This document shows positions 8,075 to 17,224 of a stretch of DNA of 64,000 nucleotides, in pieces. Origin of the DNA: Rhodococcus oxybenzonivorans (GTDB taxonomy: Bacteria > Actinomycetota > Actinomycetes > Mycobacteriales > Mycobacteriaceae); NCBI RefSeq assembly GCF_003130705.1, contig NZ_CP021354.1:2666001-2730000 (forward strand). Reading direction: 5' to 3'. The notes below the pieces were generated by a model, which was not told the origin of the DNA, did no database searches, and was given only the letters and a program-made list of their open reading frames with translations. Position 1 is the stretch's first letter, and each line of letters starts with the position of its first letter. The translations under genes were made by a program, and so were the position numbers.

Positions 8075-8087
8075 TGAACGCCGTTCA
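8075..8087. promoter_or_regulatory. BioQ-type operator between bioQ and bioB
   Basis: TGAACGCCGTTCA is a perfect palindrome with a three-base centre. Two bases further, TTGTACGGTGTTCAA (8090-8104) is an imperfect version and may be a second site. Both lie between the divergent starts of the TetR gene (8015) and bioB (8160), where one repressor could control both promoters. Confidence 0.65.
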
Positions 8088-8159
8088 ACTTGTACGGTGT
8101 TCAATTCTTACTCATGTCGATCCACGACGCGTGATCGGCCCGCTCTTCAGGAGATACGT

Positions 8160-9173
8160 GTGACGTCGGCCCCGGTACAGACAGACATTCTCGCCCTGGC
8201 GCGTGACCAGGTTCTCGAACGCGGGGAAGGGCTCACGCAGAGCCAGGTACTCGAGGTCCTGCAACTGCCGGACGAGCGGCTCGAGGAGTTGCTCGCGCTG
8301 GCGCACGACGTGCGGATGACATGGTGCGGTCCCGAGGTCGAGGTGGAGGGAATCATCAGCCTCAAGACCGGCGGCTGCCCCGAGGACTGCCACTTCTGCT
8401 CGCAGTCGGGCCTGTTCCAGTCGCCGGTGCGAGCCGCCTGGCTCGACATCCCCTCGCTCGTGGAGGCTGCCAAGCAGACCGCCAAGTCCGGCGCCACCGA
8501 GTTCTGCATCGTCGCTGCGGTCCGCGGACCCGACGAACGGCTGCTCGCCCAGGTAGCGGCCGGTATCGAGGCCATCCGCAACGAGGTCGACATCCAGATC
8601 GCCTGCTCGCTCGGCATGCTCACCCAGGAGCAGGTCGACCAGCTGGCCGCCATGGGTGTGCACCGGTACAACCACAATCTCGAGACGGCGAAGTCGCACT
8701 TCCCGAATGTGGTGACCACCCACTCGTGGGAGGAGCGGTGGAACACGCTGCGGATGGTTCGTGAGGCGGGCATGGAGGTGTGCTGCGGCGGCATCCTCGG
8801 GATGGGCGAGAGCCTCGAGCAGCGCGCGGAGTTCGCCGCGAATCTGGCCGAACTCGAACCCGACGAGGTTCCGCTGAACTTCCTCAACCCCCGTCCGGGC
8901 ACGCCGTTCGGCGACCTCGAGGTGCTGCCCGCGAGCGAGGCGCTCAAGTCGGTGGCCGCCTTCCGGCTCGCGCTGCCACGCACCATCCTCCGCTTCGCCG
9001 GTGGTCGTGAAATCACCCTCGGCGACCTCGGCGCAAAACAGGGCATCCTCGGCGGAATCAACGCCGTCATCGTCGGCAACTACCTGACGACGCTGGGACG
9101 GCCCGCGGAACAGGACCTCGACCTGCTCGTCGACCTGCAGATGCCGATCAAGGCACTGAACGACACCTTGTGA
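8160..9173 (+). CDS. bioB: Biotin synthase
   Basis: A 337-residue radical SAM enzyme that inserts sulfur into dethiobiotin. The radical SAM cluster motif C-x3-C-x2-C is at Cys73, 77 and 80 (CPEDCHFC). SAM-binding and [2Fe-2S] segments follow, including CSLGML, YNHNLET and [10 protein letters not shown]. Start is GTG at 8160 with AGGAG five bases upstream; a longer reading from 8097 would cross the operator region. It overlaps the bsaP gene by one base, and BsaP is thought to be needed for its activity in mycobacteria. Confidence 0.96.
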   Translation: MTSAPVQTDILALARDQVLERGEGLTQSQVLEVLQLPDERLEELLALAHDVRMTWCGPEVEVEGIISLKTGGCPEDCHFCSQSGLFQSPVRAAWLDIPSLVEAAKQTAKSGATEFCIVAAVRGPDERLLAQVAAGIEAIRNEVDIQIACSLGMLTQEQVDQLAAMGVHRYNHNLETAKSHFPNVVTTHSWEERWNTLRMVREAGMEVCCGGILGMGESLEQRAEFAANLAELEPDEVPLNFLNPRPGTPFGDLEVLPASEALKSVAAFRLALPRTILRFAGGREITLGDLGAKQGILGGINAVIVGNYLTTLGRPAEQDLDLLVDLQMPIKALNDTL

Positions 9174-9430
9174 TGGCCGGCACCGACGTTTCACCGGGCA
9201 GTGTCGCTGACGAGCGCGCTGCAGAGGAGCGGTACAACCCGTATACGGGCCGCCGAGTCGTTCCCGGAGTCGAGGACAGTGTCCCGACCGCGGCGCAGCT
9301 CGGGCTCGAACCGCCGCGCTTCTGCGAGTCGTGCGGTCGGCGCATGGTCGTACAGATCAGTCCCGACGGCTGGTGGGCAAAATGCTCACGCCACGGTGTG
9401 TTCGACTCGATCGGGCTCGCCCGGCGGTAG
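9173..9430 (+). CDS. bsaP: Biotin synthase auxiliary protein (BsaP-like)
   Basis: An 85-residue protein with Cys51, Cys54, Cys71 and His74 in FCESCGRRM and KCSRHG, a small metal or Fe-S site. The mycobacterial protein in this position (Rv1590) was reported as BsaP, an iron-sulfur protein required by BioB to make biotin. Its start overlaps the bioB stop by one base, so the two are made together. A GTG three bases upstream is an alternative start. The first 20 residues are acidic and probably disordered. Confidence 0.85.
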   Translation: MAGTDVSPGSVADERAAEERYNPYTGRRVVPGVEDSVPTAAQLGLEPPRFCESCGRRMVVQISPDGWWAKCSRHGVFDSIGLARR

Positions 9431-9440
9431 CGTCGTCGGT

Positions 9441-9998
9441 GTGACCAACTTCCCGCGCATCAGGCTTCGATCTGCCGCCGGAGTCGTCTGCGGAACGGTC
9501 GTGGCAAGTGCACTCGTGGGGGCGATATGGGGAGTGCTCGCGCCGGCAGAACACCTGTTGGTCGTTGCGCCCGACCGCGGCGTCACGCTGACGGGTGAGA
9601 GTGTGCACCGGTTCGATGCGATCGGCATGTTCGCGTGCGCGGGGCTGGTCGTGGGCATCCTCGCCGCGGTTGCGGCGTGGACGGCGCGGCGGAGTCGTGG
9701 TCCGGTAGCTGTGGCGGCTGTCCTCGCCGGCAACATCGTCGGAGCGGGTGTCATGGCACTCGCCGGACTCGGCGTCGCTGCACTGCGGTTTCCCGGCGAC
9801 GACGTGTCGACGCCCGGAACGATCGTCGCGACGGCACCGGGGATCGGGACGCTGCTCGTGCTGGTGTTCCAGCCGCTGGCTGCCTGCGTCGTGACGTTGG
9901 TACTCGCCGCGCTCAACCCATTCGACGACCTCGGAATCAGCGATTCCCCGGTCGAGCTCGACGAATGGGACGAGCGCGACGCGACACTTACTTCATGA
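9441..9998 (+). CDS. DUF2567-like integral membrane protein
   Basis: A 185-residue membrane protein with four hydrophobic segments (about residues 10-30, 60-80, 90-115 and 135-160) and an acidic C-terminus. Start is GTG 11 bases after bsaP. A membrane protein follows Rv1590 in M. tuberculosis (Rv1591), so the position is conserved. No residue suggests a transport or enzyme mechanism, and a link to biotin is only by association. It overlaps the convergent SDR gene by 11 bases. Confidence 0.75.
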   Translation: MTNFPRIRLRSAAGVVCGTVVASALVGAIWGVLAPAEHLLVVAPDRGVTLTGESVHRFDAIGMFACAGLVVGILAAVAAWTARRSRGPVAVAAVLAGNIVGAGVMALAGLGVAALRFPGDDVSTPGTIVATAPGIGTLLVLVFQPLAACVVTLVLAALNPFDDLGISDSPVELDEWDERDATLTS

Positions 9999-10800
9999 CC
10001 GAGGTTCGCATCCGGACGTCCCCGAGGAGACGCCCACTGGCGAGAGCGCCGATGCGGCGAGTCGCGAACCGGGTGCTGACGGACGACACCCAGTTCATCA
10101 GCCCGGATACGACGCTCGGTGGTGTGCTGCGCCGATCCAGCGCGCGCAGTGCTGTCGTCACCACCTGATCCGCGGTCTGCATGCGGCCGACGGCGGCGTC
10201 CTCCGAACCGACGACGTCGAAGAATTCGGTGCGGGTAGGGCCCGGGCAGACGGCGAGCACGGTGAGGCCCGTGCCTCGCGCCTCTGCCCACAATGCCTCC
10301 GTGAAACTCAGTACGAACGCTTTGGTCGCCCCGTACACGGCCATGCCGGGAGTCGGCTGGAACGCGGCGGTGCTCGCCACGTTCACGAGAGCTCCGCGTC
10401 CCCGCAGCAGGTCGGGCAGGAACGTGTGCGACAGCTCGACGAGGGTGGTGACGTTGAGCTGTATCTCGGCGGTGAGGCGCTCGAGTTCGGCGGACGCGAA
10501 GTCTCCGTGCGTCCCGAATCCCGCGTTGTTGATCAGTGAATCGATGCGGATGTCGCGGGCAGTCAATTCGGTGCGCAGCCGCTCACCGGCGCCGGGAGTG
10601 GCGAGGTCGAACGGGATCACGGTGACCGACACGTGATGCGCGGTGCGGAGTTCGGTGGCGAGTTGTTCGAGCCGATCGACGCGGCGGGCGACGAGGACGA
10701 GATCTGCACCCCGCTCGGCGAACCGGCGGGCAAATTCGGCACCGAGGCCCGCGCTCGCGCCGGTGATGAGGACGGTGGTTCCGGATACGTCGAAGGACAT
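9988..10800 (-). CDS. Short-chain dehydrogenase/reductase
   Basis: A 270-residue classical SDR. The cofactor motif TGASAGLGAEFARR is near residue 12, an NNAG motif is near 90, and the catalytic Ser and YGATK near 140-160 are present. Arg residues after the second strand (VARRVDRL) favour NADPH. Start at 10800 follows AGGAGCTGAC; the longer start at 10845 lies in the operator region. It is divergent from a TetR regulator, probably its repressor. The substrate is unknown. Confidence 0.88.
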   Translation of the reverse strand: MSFDVSGTTVLITGASAGLGAEFARRFAERGADLVLVARRVDRLEQLATELRTAHHVSVTVIPFDLATPGAGERLRTELTARDIRIDSLINNAGFGTHGDFASAELERLTAEIQLNVTTLVELSHTFLPDLLRGRGALVNVASTAAFQPTPGMAVYGATKAFVLSFTEALWAEARGTGLTVLAVCPGPTRTEFFDVVGSEDAAVGRMQTADQVVTTALRALDRRSTPPSVVSGLMNWVSSVSTRFATRRIGALASGRLLGDVRMRTSVMK

Positions 10801-10839
10801 GTCAGCTCCTAGCGGTGGGGTGACCTCGAATGTAGTCAG

Positions 10840-10862
10840 TGTCATCTATGTAGTCAATGACA
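10840..10862. promoter_or_regulatory. Candidate operator between the SDR and tetR genes
   Basis: TGTCAT and ATGACA form an inverted repeat around an 11-base centre. TGTAGTCA also occurs twice as a direct repeat (10831-10838 and 10849-10856). The site lies between the divergent starts at 10800 and 10884, where a TetR dimer would be expected. Confidence 0.45.
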
Positions 10863-10883
10863 ACATTTGGTTAGACTTGCGGC

Positions 10884-11501
10884 ATGTCCGTCGCCGAACA
10901 GCCCTATCACCACGGGAGTCTTCGCCAGGTGCTGCTCGCGCGCGCCGAGAGCACGCTCGAGCAGGACGGCGTCGACGGCATCTCCCTCCGCCGGCTCGCC
11001 CGTGAGGCCGGCGTCAGCCACGCCGCACCCAGCAAACACTTCCGGGACCGTCAGGCCCTGCTCGACGCACTCGCAGAGTCCGGATTCGTGCGGCTCACCG
11101 CCGCTCTCGAACGCGCCGTCGAGGAGGCCGAACCTCACGCCCGGGCCCGCTTCGGCGCGCTCGCCGGTGCCTACGTGAGCTTTGCCCTTGCCCACCGCGA
11201 GTTGCTGGCGCTGATGTACGGCAACAAGCACGCGCCCGGGGCCGCTCCTCAGGTGGTGGCGGCCGGTCACGCCGCGATGGACCTCACGGTCCGGATCGTC
11301 ACCGAAGCCCAGGCCGCCGGCGACATCGGGGGCGGGGACGGGTCCCGCATCGCCCTCGTCGGGTTCTCGACATTCCACGGAATCGCCACCCTCGCTGCCG
11401 GGGGGATGCTCGACGGCGCGCCGGTGGACGAGGTCGTCACCGCCGCATCGGACACGTTCTGGCGGGGGCTCGGACCGAGGACCGAGGCCGACTCGCGGTG
11501 A
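10884..11501 (+). CDS. TetR-family transcriptional regulator
   Basis: A 205-residue TetR protein. The helix-turn-helix covers residues about 12-55 (ISLRRLAREAGVSHAAPSKHFRDRQALLDALAE). The C-terminal domain includes LLALMYGNKH and a hydrophobic FSTFHGIATLAAGGML segment, typical of the TetR_C_33/WHG-type ligand domains. It is divergent from the SDR gene across an 83-base region with a candidate operator. The ligand is unknown. Confidence 0.88.
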   Translation: MSVAEQPYHHGSLRQVLLARAESTLEQDGVDGISLRRLAREAGVSHAAPSKHFRDRQALLDALAESGFVRLTAALERAVEEAEPHARARFGALAGAYVSFALAHRELLALMYGNKHAPGAAPQVVAAGHAAMDLTVRIVTEAQAAGDIGGGDGSRIALVGFSTFHGIATLAAGGMLDGAPVDEVVTAASDTFWRGLGPRTEADSR

Positions 11502-11528
11502 CGTCGTAGGTCCCTGATCGCAAGCGGG

Positions 11529-12262
11529 TCAGGCCGGTGGTCGAAGCGCCGCGAATTCGTCGGTGACCCGCAGGGTGGAGTCGGTGAACCGGTAGAGCGC
11601 GGCGGGGCGTCCCCCGGTGCGGCCCGACGGCGCGGTGTTACCGGTGGGCGTCAGGACCCCGCGCCGCCCGAGGACGCGTTGCAGATTGGTGGCGTCCACC
11701 TGGTAACCGAGTGCTGCACAGTAGATTTCGCGCAGCGTCGACATGGAGAATTCGCCGGGCGCCAGCCCGAACGCGATGTTGGTGTAGGAGAGCTTGGCGG
11801 CCAGGCGTGTACGCGCATGCTGCACGACGGTGCCGTGGTCGAACGCCATCTCGGGCAATTCCGAGACCGGATGCCACGCAGTGTCCGGAGGGAGGGTCGG
11901 ATCGGCGGGGAGGGAACGAGCCCGAGGAAGGTCGAGGCGATGGTGCGCGGCCCGGGGACGCGATGTGGATCGCTGAACACCGACAGCTGTTCGAGGTGTG
12001 ACACCTCCCGCACGTCCACCTTCTCCGCGAGTTGCCGCCGGGCGGAGGTGGTGAGGTCTTCGTCTTCACCCAGCAGGCCGCCCGGAAGCGACCAGGCGCC
12101 CGCCTGAGGGTCGAGGGCGCGTTGCCACAACAACACGGCGAGTTCGCCGGCGCCGGTCGCGTGACGCGCATCACCGGGGTGACCTGCGCATATGCGATCG
12201 GCGAAGTGGCGAACCTGGAACACCGCGGTGAGCACTTCGTGCCTGGTGTTACTATGGGGCAT
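11529..12262 (-). pseudogene. nrtR: NrtR, Nudix-type regulator of NAD synthesis, interrupted by a frameshift
   Basis: Reading from ATG 12262 gives the Nudix domain ([13 protein letters not shown]..., AWSLPGGLL, EKVDVREVSHLEQL) as far as FLGLVP. The rest, including WHPVSELPEMAFDH and the C-terminal winged helix (FSMSTLREIYCAALG, LQRVLGRRGVL), is in another frame, open to 11529. A single missing base near 11907-11914 (minus strand CCCTCCCC) would restore one protein of about 244 residues. NrtR represses NAD genes and senses ADP-ribose or related molecules. The gene is divergent from nadABC across a 25-base palindrome. Either a real loss of the regulator or a base-call error. Confidence 0.8.
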
Positions 12263-12271
12263 GTTTTCGAT

Positions 12272-12296
12272 CCTAAGTCGAAAACCTCGATTTAGG
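12272..12296. promoter_or_regulatory. NrtR-type operator upstream of nadABC
   Basis: CCTAAGTCGA and TCGATTTAGG flank a five-base centre, matching in nine of ten positions as an inverted repeat. The site lies 10 bases from the nrtR start and 43 bases before nadA, the usual place for the operator of this regulator. Binding by NrtR is inferred from context. Confidence 0.65.
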
Positions 12297-12338
12297 AATT
12301 CGGGCCAGCCCGCCCGAGTCCACGGTGAAGGAGCAGCC

Positions 12339-13376
12339 ATGACGACCAACACGTTGTGGGCGGGAACGCACCCGCAGATTCAGGACGGTCCCGGCGGTTA
12401 CGGGGGTGTCGAGGCGAGCGAGGAGTGGGCTGCCGAAATCAAACGGCTGGCGCGTGAGCGGGGGGCAACCCTGCTGGCGCACAACTACCAGTTACCCGCC
12501 ATCCAGGACGTCGCCGACCACGTGGGTGACTCCCTCGCGCTCTCGCGCATCGCGGCGGAGGCGCCCGAGGACACGATCGTGTTCTGCGGTGTGCACTTCA
12601 TGGCCGAGACGGCGAAGATACTCAGCCCGGCCAAGACCGTGCTGATCCCCGACGAGCGCGCGGGGTGCTCGCTTGCGGACTCGATCAACGCCGATCAGTT
12701 GCGGGAATGGAAGGCCGAATTTCCGGACGCAGTGGTCGTCTCGTACGTCAACACCACCGCCGAGGTGAAGGGACTGACGGACATCTGCTGCACGTCGTCC
12801 AACGCCGTCGACGTGGTGGCGTCGATCGACCCGGACCGTGAGGTGCTCTTCCTCCCCGACCAGTTCCTCGGCGCACACGTCAAGCGCGTCACCGGGCGCA
12901 AGAACATGCAGATCTGGGCGGGTGAATGCCACGTCCACGCCGGCATCAACGGCGACGAACTCACCGCCCAGGCGAAGGCGCACCCCGGCGCCGAGCTGTT
13001 CGTCCACCCGGAGTGCGGCTGCGCCACCTCGGCTCTGTACCTGGCGGGAGAAGGGTTCGTCCCCGAGGACAAGGTGAAGATCCTGTCGACGGGTGGCATG
13101 CTCGACGCCGCACGAGCGACCGGCGCCAAGCAGGTTCTCGTCGCGACCGAGGTCGGGATGCTGCACCAGCTGCGCAAGGCGGCGCCGGACGTCGACTTCC
13201 AGGCTGTCAACGACCGCGCTTCCTGCCCGTACATGAAGATGATCACCCCCGCGGCGCTCCTCCGGTGCCTGCTCGAAGGCAAGGACGAGGTTCACGTCGA
13301 TCTCGAGACTGCCGAGCGTGCCCGTAAGTCGGTGCAGCGCATGATCGAGATCGGAAACCCTGGCGGCGGCGAGTGA
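12339..13376 (+). CDS. nadA: Quinolinate synthase A
   Basis: A 345-residue [4Fe-4S] enzyme that condenses iminoaspartate with dihydroxyacetone phosphate to quinolinate. Family segments are [47 protein letters not shown] and ASCPYMKMI; one Cys each in GCSLAD, HPECG and ASCPY probably binds the cluster. The start follows AAGGAG six bases upstream. It overlaps nadB by four bases. It should be controlled through the palindrome at 12272-12296. Confidence 0.95.
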   Translation: MTTNTLWAGTHPQIQDGPGGYGGVEASEEWAAEIKRLARERGATLLAHNYQLPAIQDVADHVGDSLALSRIAAEAPEDTIVFCGVHFMAETAKILSPAKTVLIPDERAGCSLADSINADQLREWKAEFPDAVVVSYVNTTAEVKGLTDICCTSSNAVDVVASIDPDREVLFLPDQFLGAHVKRVTGRKNMQIWAGECHVHAGINGDELTAQAKAHPGAELFVHPECGCATSALYLAGEGFVPEDKVKILSTGGMLDAARATGAKQVLVATEVGMLHQLRKAAPDVDFQAVNDRASCPYMKMITPAALLRCLLEGKDEVHVDLETAERARKSVQRMIEIGNPGGGE

Positions 13377-14940
13377 GCAGCCCGGCCCGGGGGATCTCCT
13401 GGGAGGAGCACGCCGACCTGGTCGTGGTGGGTGGTGGGGTGGCCGGACTGACGGCCGCTCGTACCGCCTCCCTGCGAGGGCTGAGGGTCCTCACCGTCAG
13501 CAAGGGCGGTCCCACGGACACGGCGACCCAGTATGCGCAGGGCGGGATCGCGGTGGTGGGTGATGCGCTCACCGACTCGGTGGCCTCACACGTGGCGGAC
13601 ACCTGCGAGGCCGGAGTCGGCCTCTGCGACGAAGACGCCGTGCGGTCGATCGTGGCCGGTGGTCGCGATGCGGTCGCCGCCCTCACCGACCTGGGGGCGG
13701 TGTTCGATCGTGGACGCGACGGCGTCGTCTCCCGCACCCGTGAGGGTGGGCACAGCACCCGCAGGATCATCCATGCCGGCGGCGATGCCACGGGGGCCGA
13801 GGTGCAACGGGCGCTGGGCGCCGCAGGTCTGCCCGTACTCTTCGGCGCGTCCGCGGTGCGCGTCGTCACCGACGCACGCGGGGTCACGGGTCTGCTCGTC
13901 GATGCACCGAATGGCCTCGGCGTGATCCACACGCCCGCCATCGTCCTGGCAACGGGCGGACTCGGTCAGCTGTACGCGTGCAGCACCAACCCACCCGGCG
14001 CGACCGCGGACGGCATCGCGCTGGCGTTGGATGCGGGCGCAGCGGTGGCTGACCTCGAATTCGTGCAGTTCCACCCGACCGTCCTGTTCACCCCGGGCGG
14101 AGTCGGGCGGCGTCCGCTCATCAGTGAGGCCGTTCGAGGGGAGGGGCACGGCTCGTCGACGCGAACGGCGATTCGGTGACCGAGGGCGTCCATGCCCGCG
14201 GTGATCTCGCTCCCCGAGACGTCGTCTCCCGGGCAATCGCCTCCCGGCTGCGGGCACTGGGGCACGACCACGTCTACCTCGACGCCCGGCAGCTACCGGG
14301 GTTCGCCGAGCGTTTCCCAACGGTGACGGCGTCTTGCCTGCAAGCCGGGATCGATCCCCGCGAGCACCTGATTCCGGTGGCACCGGCCGCGCATTACTCG
14401 TGCGGCGGTGTGGTCACCGACGTCTCCGGACGTACCGAGGTGCCGGGCCTCTACGCCGCCGGTGAAGTGGCGCGCACCGGGCTGCACGGAGCCAACAGGT
14501 TGGCGTCGAACAGTCTGCTCGAGGGTCTCGTGGTCGGTGAACGTGTCGGTGTCGCGGCGGCCGAGCGTGCCGGTCTGCGCGTGGAGGTGACGGACACGGT
14601 CCGGCCGGGACTGTCGTACGCGTCTCGCGAACTGGTGCAGCAGGTGATGACCGCGCACGCCTCTGTGGTTCGCGACGGAGCGGGCCTCGCGTCGGCGGCG
14701 GTTGCGCTCGCCGACGCACCCCGAAGTATTCCCCACGGCCCGACCGAACTCGAGGATGCCGCGCTCACCACCACGGCGTCTGCCCTGGTGCTCGCTGCAG
14801 GTGCGCGAACCGAGAGCCGGGGCTGCCACACCCGCAGCGACTATCCGGAGTCCAGCGAACAGTGGCGGCGGAGCACGCACATCCGCTCCCGGGACGGCGA
14901 ACTCGAACTGCTCGAACCCCAACTGACAGGAGTGCTGTGA
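13373..14940 (+). pseudogene. nadB: L-aspartate oxidase, interrupted by a one-base frameshift
   Basis: The flavoprotein that makes iminoaspartate for NadA. The first part, from GTG 13373, has the FAD fold VVVGGGVAGLTAA, STRRIIHAGGDATG, QFHPTVL and RRPLISEAVRGEG. There the frame breaks into HGSSTRTAIR and a stop at 14179. The other frame continues RLVDANGDSVTEGVHARGDLAPRDVVSRAI, then HYSCGGV, NRLASNSLLEGLV and the C-terminal helices to 14940. One extra G at 14143-14146 (now four) would restore a protein of about 522 residues. NadA and NadC on both sides are intact, so a sequencing error is the simplest explanation. Confidence 0.88.
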
Positions 14941-15809
14941 TGTCCGGCCATGTCCTTCCAGACGGTCTCGACGCGGACGAAGTGCGGGCACTCGTGCGAC
15001 TCGCGCTCGACGAGGACCTGCGGTACGGCCCGGACGTGACGTCGACGTCGACGGTCCCGGCGGACGCGGTGGCCAAGGCGTCGGTCGTGTCCCGCGCGCA
15101 CGGCACCGTGGCTGGTCTCGATGTGGGCCTTCTGGTGCTCGACGAGGTGATCGGTGAGGGCAGCTACCAGGTGCTCGAGCGCGTTGCCGACGGCACCCGT
15201 GTGAGCCCCGGGCAACCGGTTCTGAGGGTGTCCGCCCCTACGCGAGCGCTGCTCACTGCCGAGCGGACCATGCTGAATCTGGTGTGCCACCTCTCGGGGA
15301 TCGCCACCGCGACGGCGGCGTGGGTGGACGCGGTCGACGGAACCGGGACGCGGATCAGGGACAGCCGCAAGACGCTGCCCGGGTTGCGTTCGCTGCAGAA
15401 GTACGCGGTCCGCGTCGGTGGTGGCGTCAATCACCGGATGGGGCTCGGGGACGCGGCGCTGATCAAGGACAACCACGTCGCCGCAGCAGGCTCGGTGGTG
15501 GCGGCGCTGCGGGCGGTGCGTGCGGCGGCCCCGGACATCGAGTGTGAGGTCGAGGTCGACAGCCTCGAGCAGCTCGACGAGGTACTGGCCGAAAACGTCG
15601 AACTCGTCCTCCTCGACAACTTCCCGCTGTGGCAGACGCAGATCGCCGTGCAGCGCCGCGACGCGGAGGCGCCCGACACCAAGCTGGAGTCCTCCGGAGG
15701 TCTCACGCTCGACGTAGCGGCGGACTACGCCGGCACGGGCGTCGACTATCTCGCGGTCGGGGCTCTCACCCACTCCGTCACGGTGCTGGATCTCGGGCTC
15801 GACATGTAA
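14940..15809 (+). CDS. nadC: Nicotinate-nucleotide pyrophosphorylase (quinolinate phosphoribosyltransferase)
   Basis: A 289-residue enzyme that converts quinolinate and PRPP to nicotinate mononucleotide. Family motifs are LDEDLRYGPDVTS, RTMLNLVCHLSGIAT, RDSRKTLPGLR, KYAVRVGGGVNHRMGL, IKDNH and ESSGGL. It starts one base into the nadB stop (TGATG) and closes the nadABC operon. A strong palindrome follows six bases after the stop. Confidence 0.95.
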   Translation: MSGHVLPDGLDADEVRALVRLALDEDLRYGPDVTSTSTVPADAVAKASVVSRAHGTVAGLDVGLLVLDEVIGEGSYQVLERVADGTRVSPGQPVLRVSAPTRALLTAERTMLNLVCHLSGIATATAAWVDAVDGTGTRIRDSRKTLPGLRSLQKYAVRVGGGVNHRMGLGDAALIKDNHVAAAGSVVAALRAVRAAAPDIECEVEVDSLEQLDEVLAENVELVLLDNFPLWQTQIAVQRRDAEAPDTKLESSGGLTLDVAADYAGTGVDYLAVGALTHSVTVLDLGLDM

Positions 15810-15814
15810 CGCCT

Positions 15815-15856
15815 CGTGAGTACTTGTTCACCGCGGGCGGTGAAGAAGTACTCACG
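15815..15856. terminator. Second copy of the GTGAGTACTT palindrome, probable bidirectional terminator
   Basis: CGTGAGTACTT (15815-15825) pairs with AAGTACTCACG (15846-15856). After one mismatch six more pairs follow (TTCACC/GGTGAA), closing a loop GCGGGC. It lies between the convergent nadC and glycosidase genes and shares sequence, mismatch position and setting with the hairpin at 4624-4663. Confidence 0.65.
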
Positions 15857-15858
15857 GG

Positions 15859-17136
15859 TCAGGGCGGGTCGATGCAGCTGGTGGGCAGATCCACCAGTGA
15901 ACAGAATCCCGGTTTCCGTGCCGGGACGTAGCTGTCCGGCAGCCCTGCCACGATGATGTCGCGGTAGGTTGCGACCGCATCTGTGGGGCGGCGGGTGAGG
16001 GTCGGATCGGTAAGCGCGTCGACGGTGTAGAGACCGAACCGGGGCCGGTACGTTCCCCACTCGTAATTGTCGGTGATCGACCAGTAGTTGTAGCCGATGA
16101 CCGGTGCTCCGTCCTGCCGGGCCCGTTCCATCCAATAGATGTGGTCGCGGAGGTGATCCGAACGGGTGTACCCGTCCGGTCGAGGTTGGCCGTTGTCGGT
16201 CGGCATACCGTTCTCCACGACGTACAACGGCAGTCCGGGGAACTTGCGGGTGTAGCGCATCAGCGCGGAGTAGATGCCGTCCGGTTGCGGATCGATGCGG
16301 TAGAAGTCGTCGGTGATCGCGTTGACGGCGGTGACGTTGTCGAGAGCGAGTCCGTAGTAGTAGTCGACCCCGAGGAAGTCGAGCTTCTCGCGAACCCGGT
16401 CCACGAACATCGCATCCACGGCGTCGGTGGCGGCCGGGATGTAGGAGAGATTGCTGCTGACGCGGGCGTCCGGGTCGTACTCGTGAATCAGGTCGTAGGC
16501 GCGGCGGTGCACCTCGACCAGGCGGTCGAGCATCTGGGGACCCTGAGCGGCGGTGACGCCGCCGAATGTCAGTTCCTTCTGCAGATACACGGTCGGTTCG
16601 TTGATGGTGATCCAGAGAGCGCCCGACCCGGAGTAGCGGGGTACGACCCTGCGGGCGTACTCGAGCCAGTGGTCGACCGTCGCCTGATTCGCCCACCCAC
16701 CCTTGTCTGCGACCCAGCCCGGATACACCCAGTGGTCGAGGGTGATCATCGGTGTCATCCCTCGGCCGGTGATCTCCCGGACGACGTCGTCGTAGTACCG
16801 GAGTTCGGTGTCGTCCCAGGAGCCGGGCGACGGCTGTACCCGCGCCCATTCGATGCCGAAGCGGAACACGTCGACACCGAGATCTGCCGCGCGGGCGATG
16901 TCCTCGCGGTAGCGGTGACGGAAGTCGACCGAGTCGCCGATTGCATCGTCGGTCCTGCCCGACGCCGCGTAGCGCGCCCAGTTGCTGTCGGGCGACGAAC
17001 CCTCCGATTGGAAGCCGGAAGTGGCGACGCCCCAGAGGAACTCGTCCGGTAGCGGTTCGGCGCCCGATGTGGCCGGGCACGTCACGAAGCACAGGAGAAG
17101 CGCGGCGGCGCCCAGGAGAGTCGACGGAGTCCGCAT
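15859..17136 (-). CDS. Secreted glycoside hydrolase family 1 beta-glycosidase
   Basis: A 425-residue enzyme. The N-terminus has a short hydrophobic stretch (LLGAAALLLCFVTCPATSG), consistent with export. The (beta/alpha)8 domain begins DEFLWGVATSGFQSEG, the usual GH1 opening. The acid/base Glu is in TINEPTVY and the nucleophile Glu in YVVENGMP; FGIEWARVQPSPG and YNYWSITDNYEW are further GH1 signatures. Retaining hydrolysis of a beta-glucoside or galactoside is expected outside the cell. No transporter or regulator gene is adjacent. The start at 17136 is preferred for its signal peptide; no good ribosome site is seen. Confidence 0.88.
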   Translation of the reverse strand: MRTPSTLLGAAALLLCFVTCPATSGAEPLPDEFLWGVATSGFQSEGSSPDSNWARYAASGRTDDAIGDSVDFRHRYREDIARAADLGVDVFRFGIEWARVQPSPGSWDDTELRYYDDVVREITGRGMTPMITLDHWVYPGWVADKGGWANQATVDHWLEYARRVVPRYSGSGALWITINEPTVYLQKELTFGGVTAAQGPQMLDRLVEVHRRAYDLIHEYDPDARVSSNLSYIPAATDAVDAMFVDRVREKLDFLGVDYYYGLALDNVTAVNAITDDFYRIDPQPDGIYSALMRYTRKFPGLPLYVVENGMPTDNGQPRPDGYTRSDHLRDHIYWMERARQDGAPVIGYNYWSITDNYEWGTYRPRFGLYTVDALTDPTLTRRPTDAVATYRDIIVAGLPDSYVPARKPGFCSLVDLPTSCIDPP

Positions 17137-17224
17137 TGGCCGAAGAGTAACCGAAATGCTGTGTCGAGTCCGTCGATTTGGGGGATACTCGTCAGTAGGA
17201 CTACCCGCCAGTAGGAGGCGCGTC

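Noticed and set aside
8016..8159. Riboswitch before bioB
   Set aside because: The region is explained by TetR-type palindromes, and no known biotin riboswitch fold is recognised.
14143..14147. Programmed ribosomal frameshift in nadB
   Set aside because: There is no slippery heptamer with two good re-pairing codons, no clear downstream structure, and NadB is not known to use frameshifting. A sequence error or mutation is simpler.
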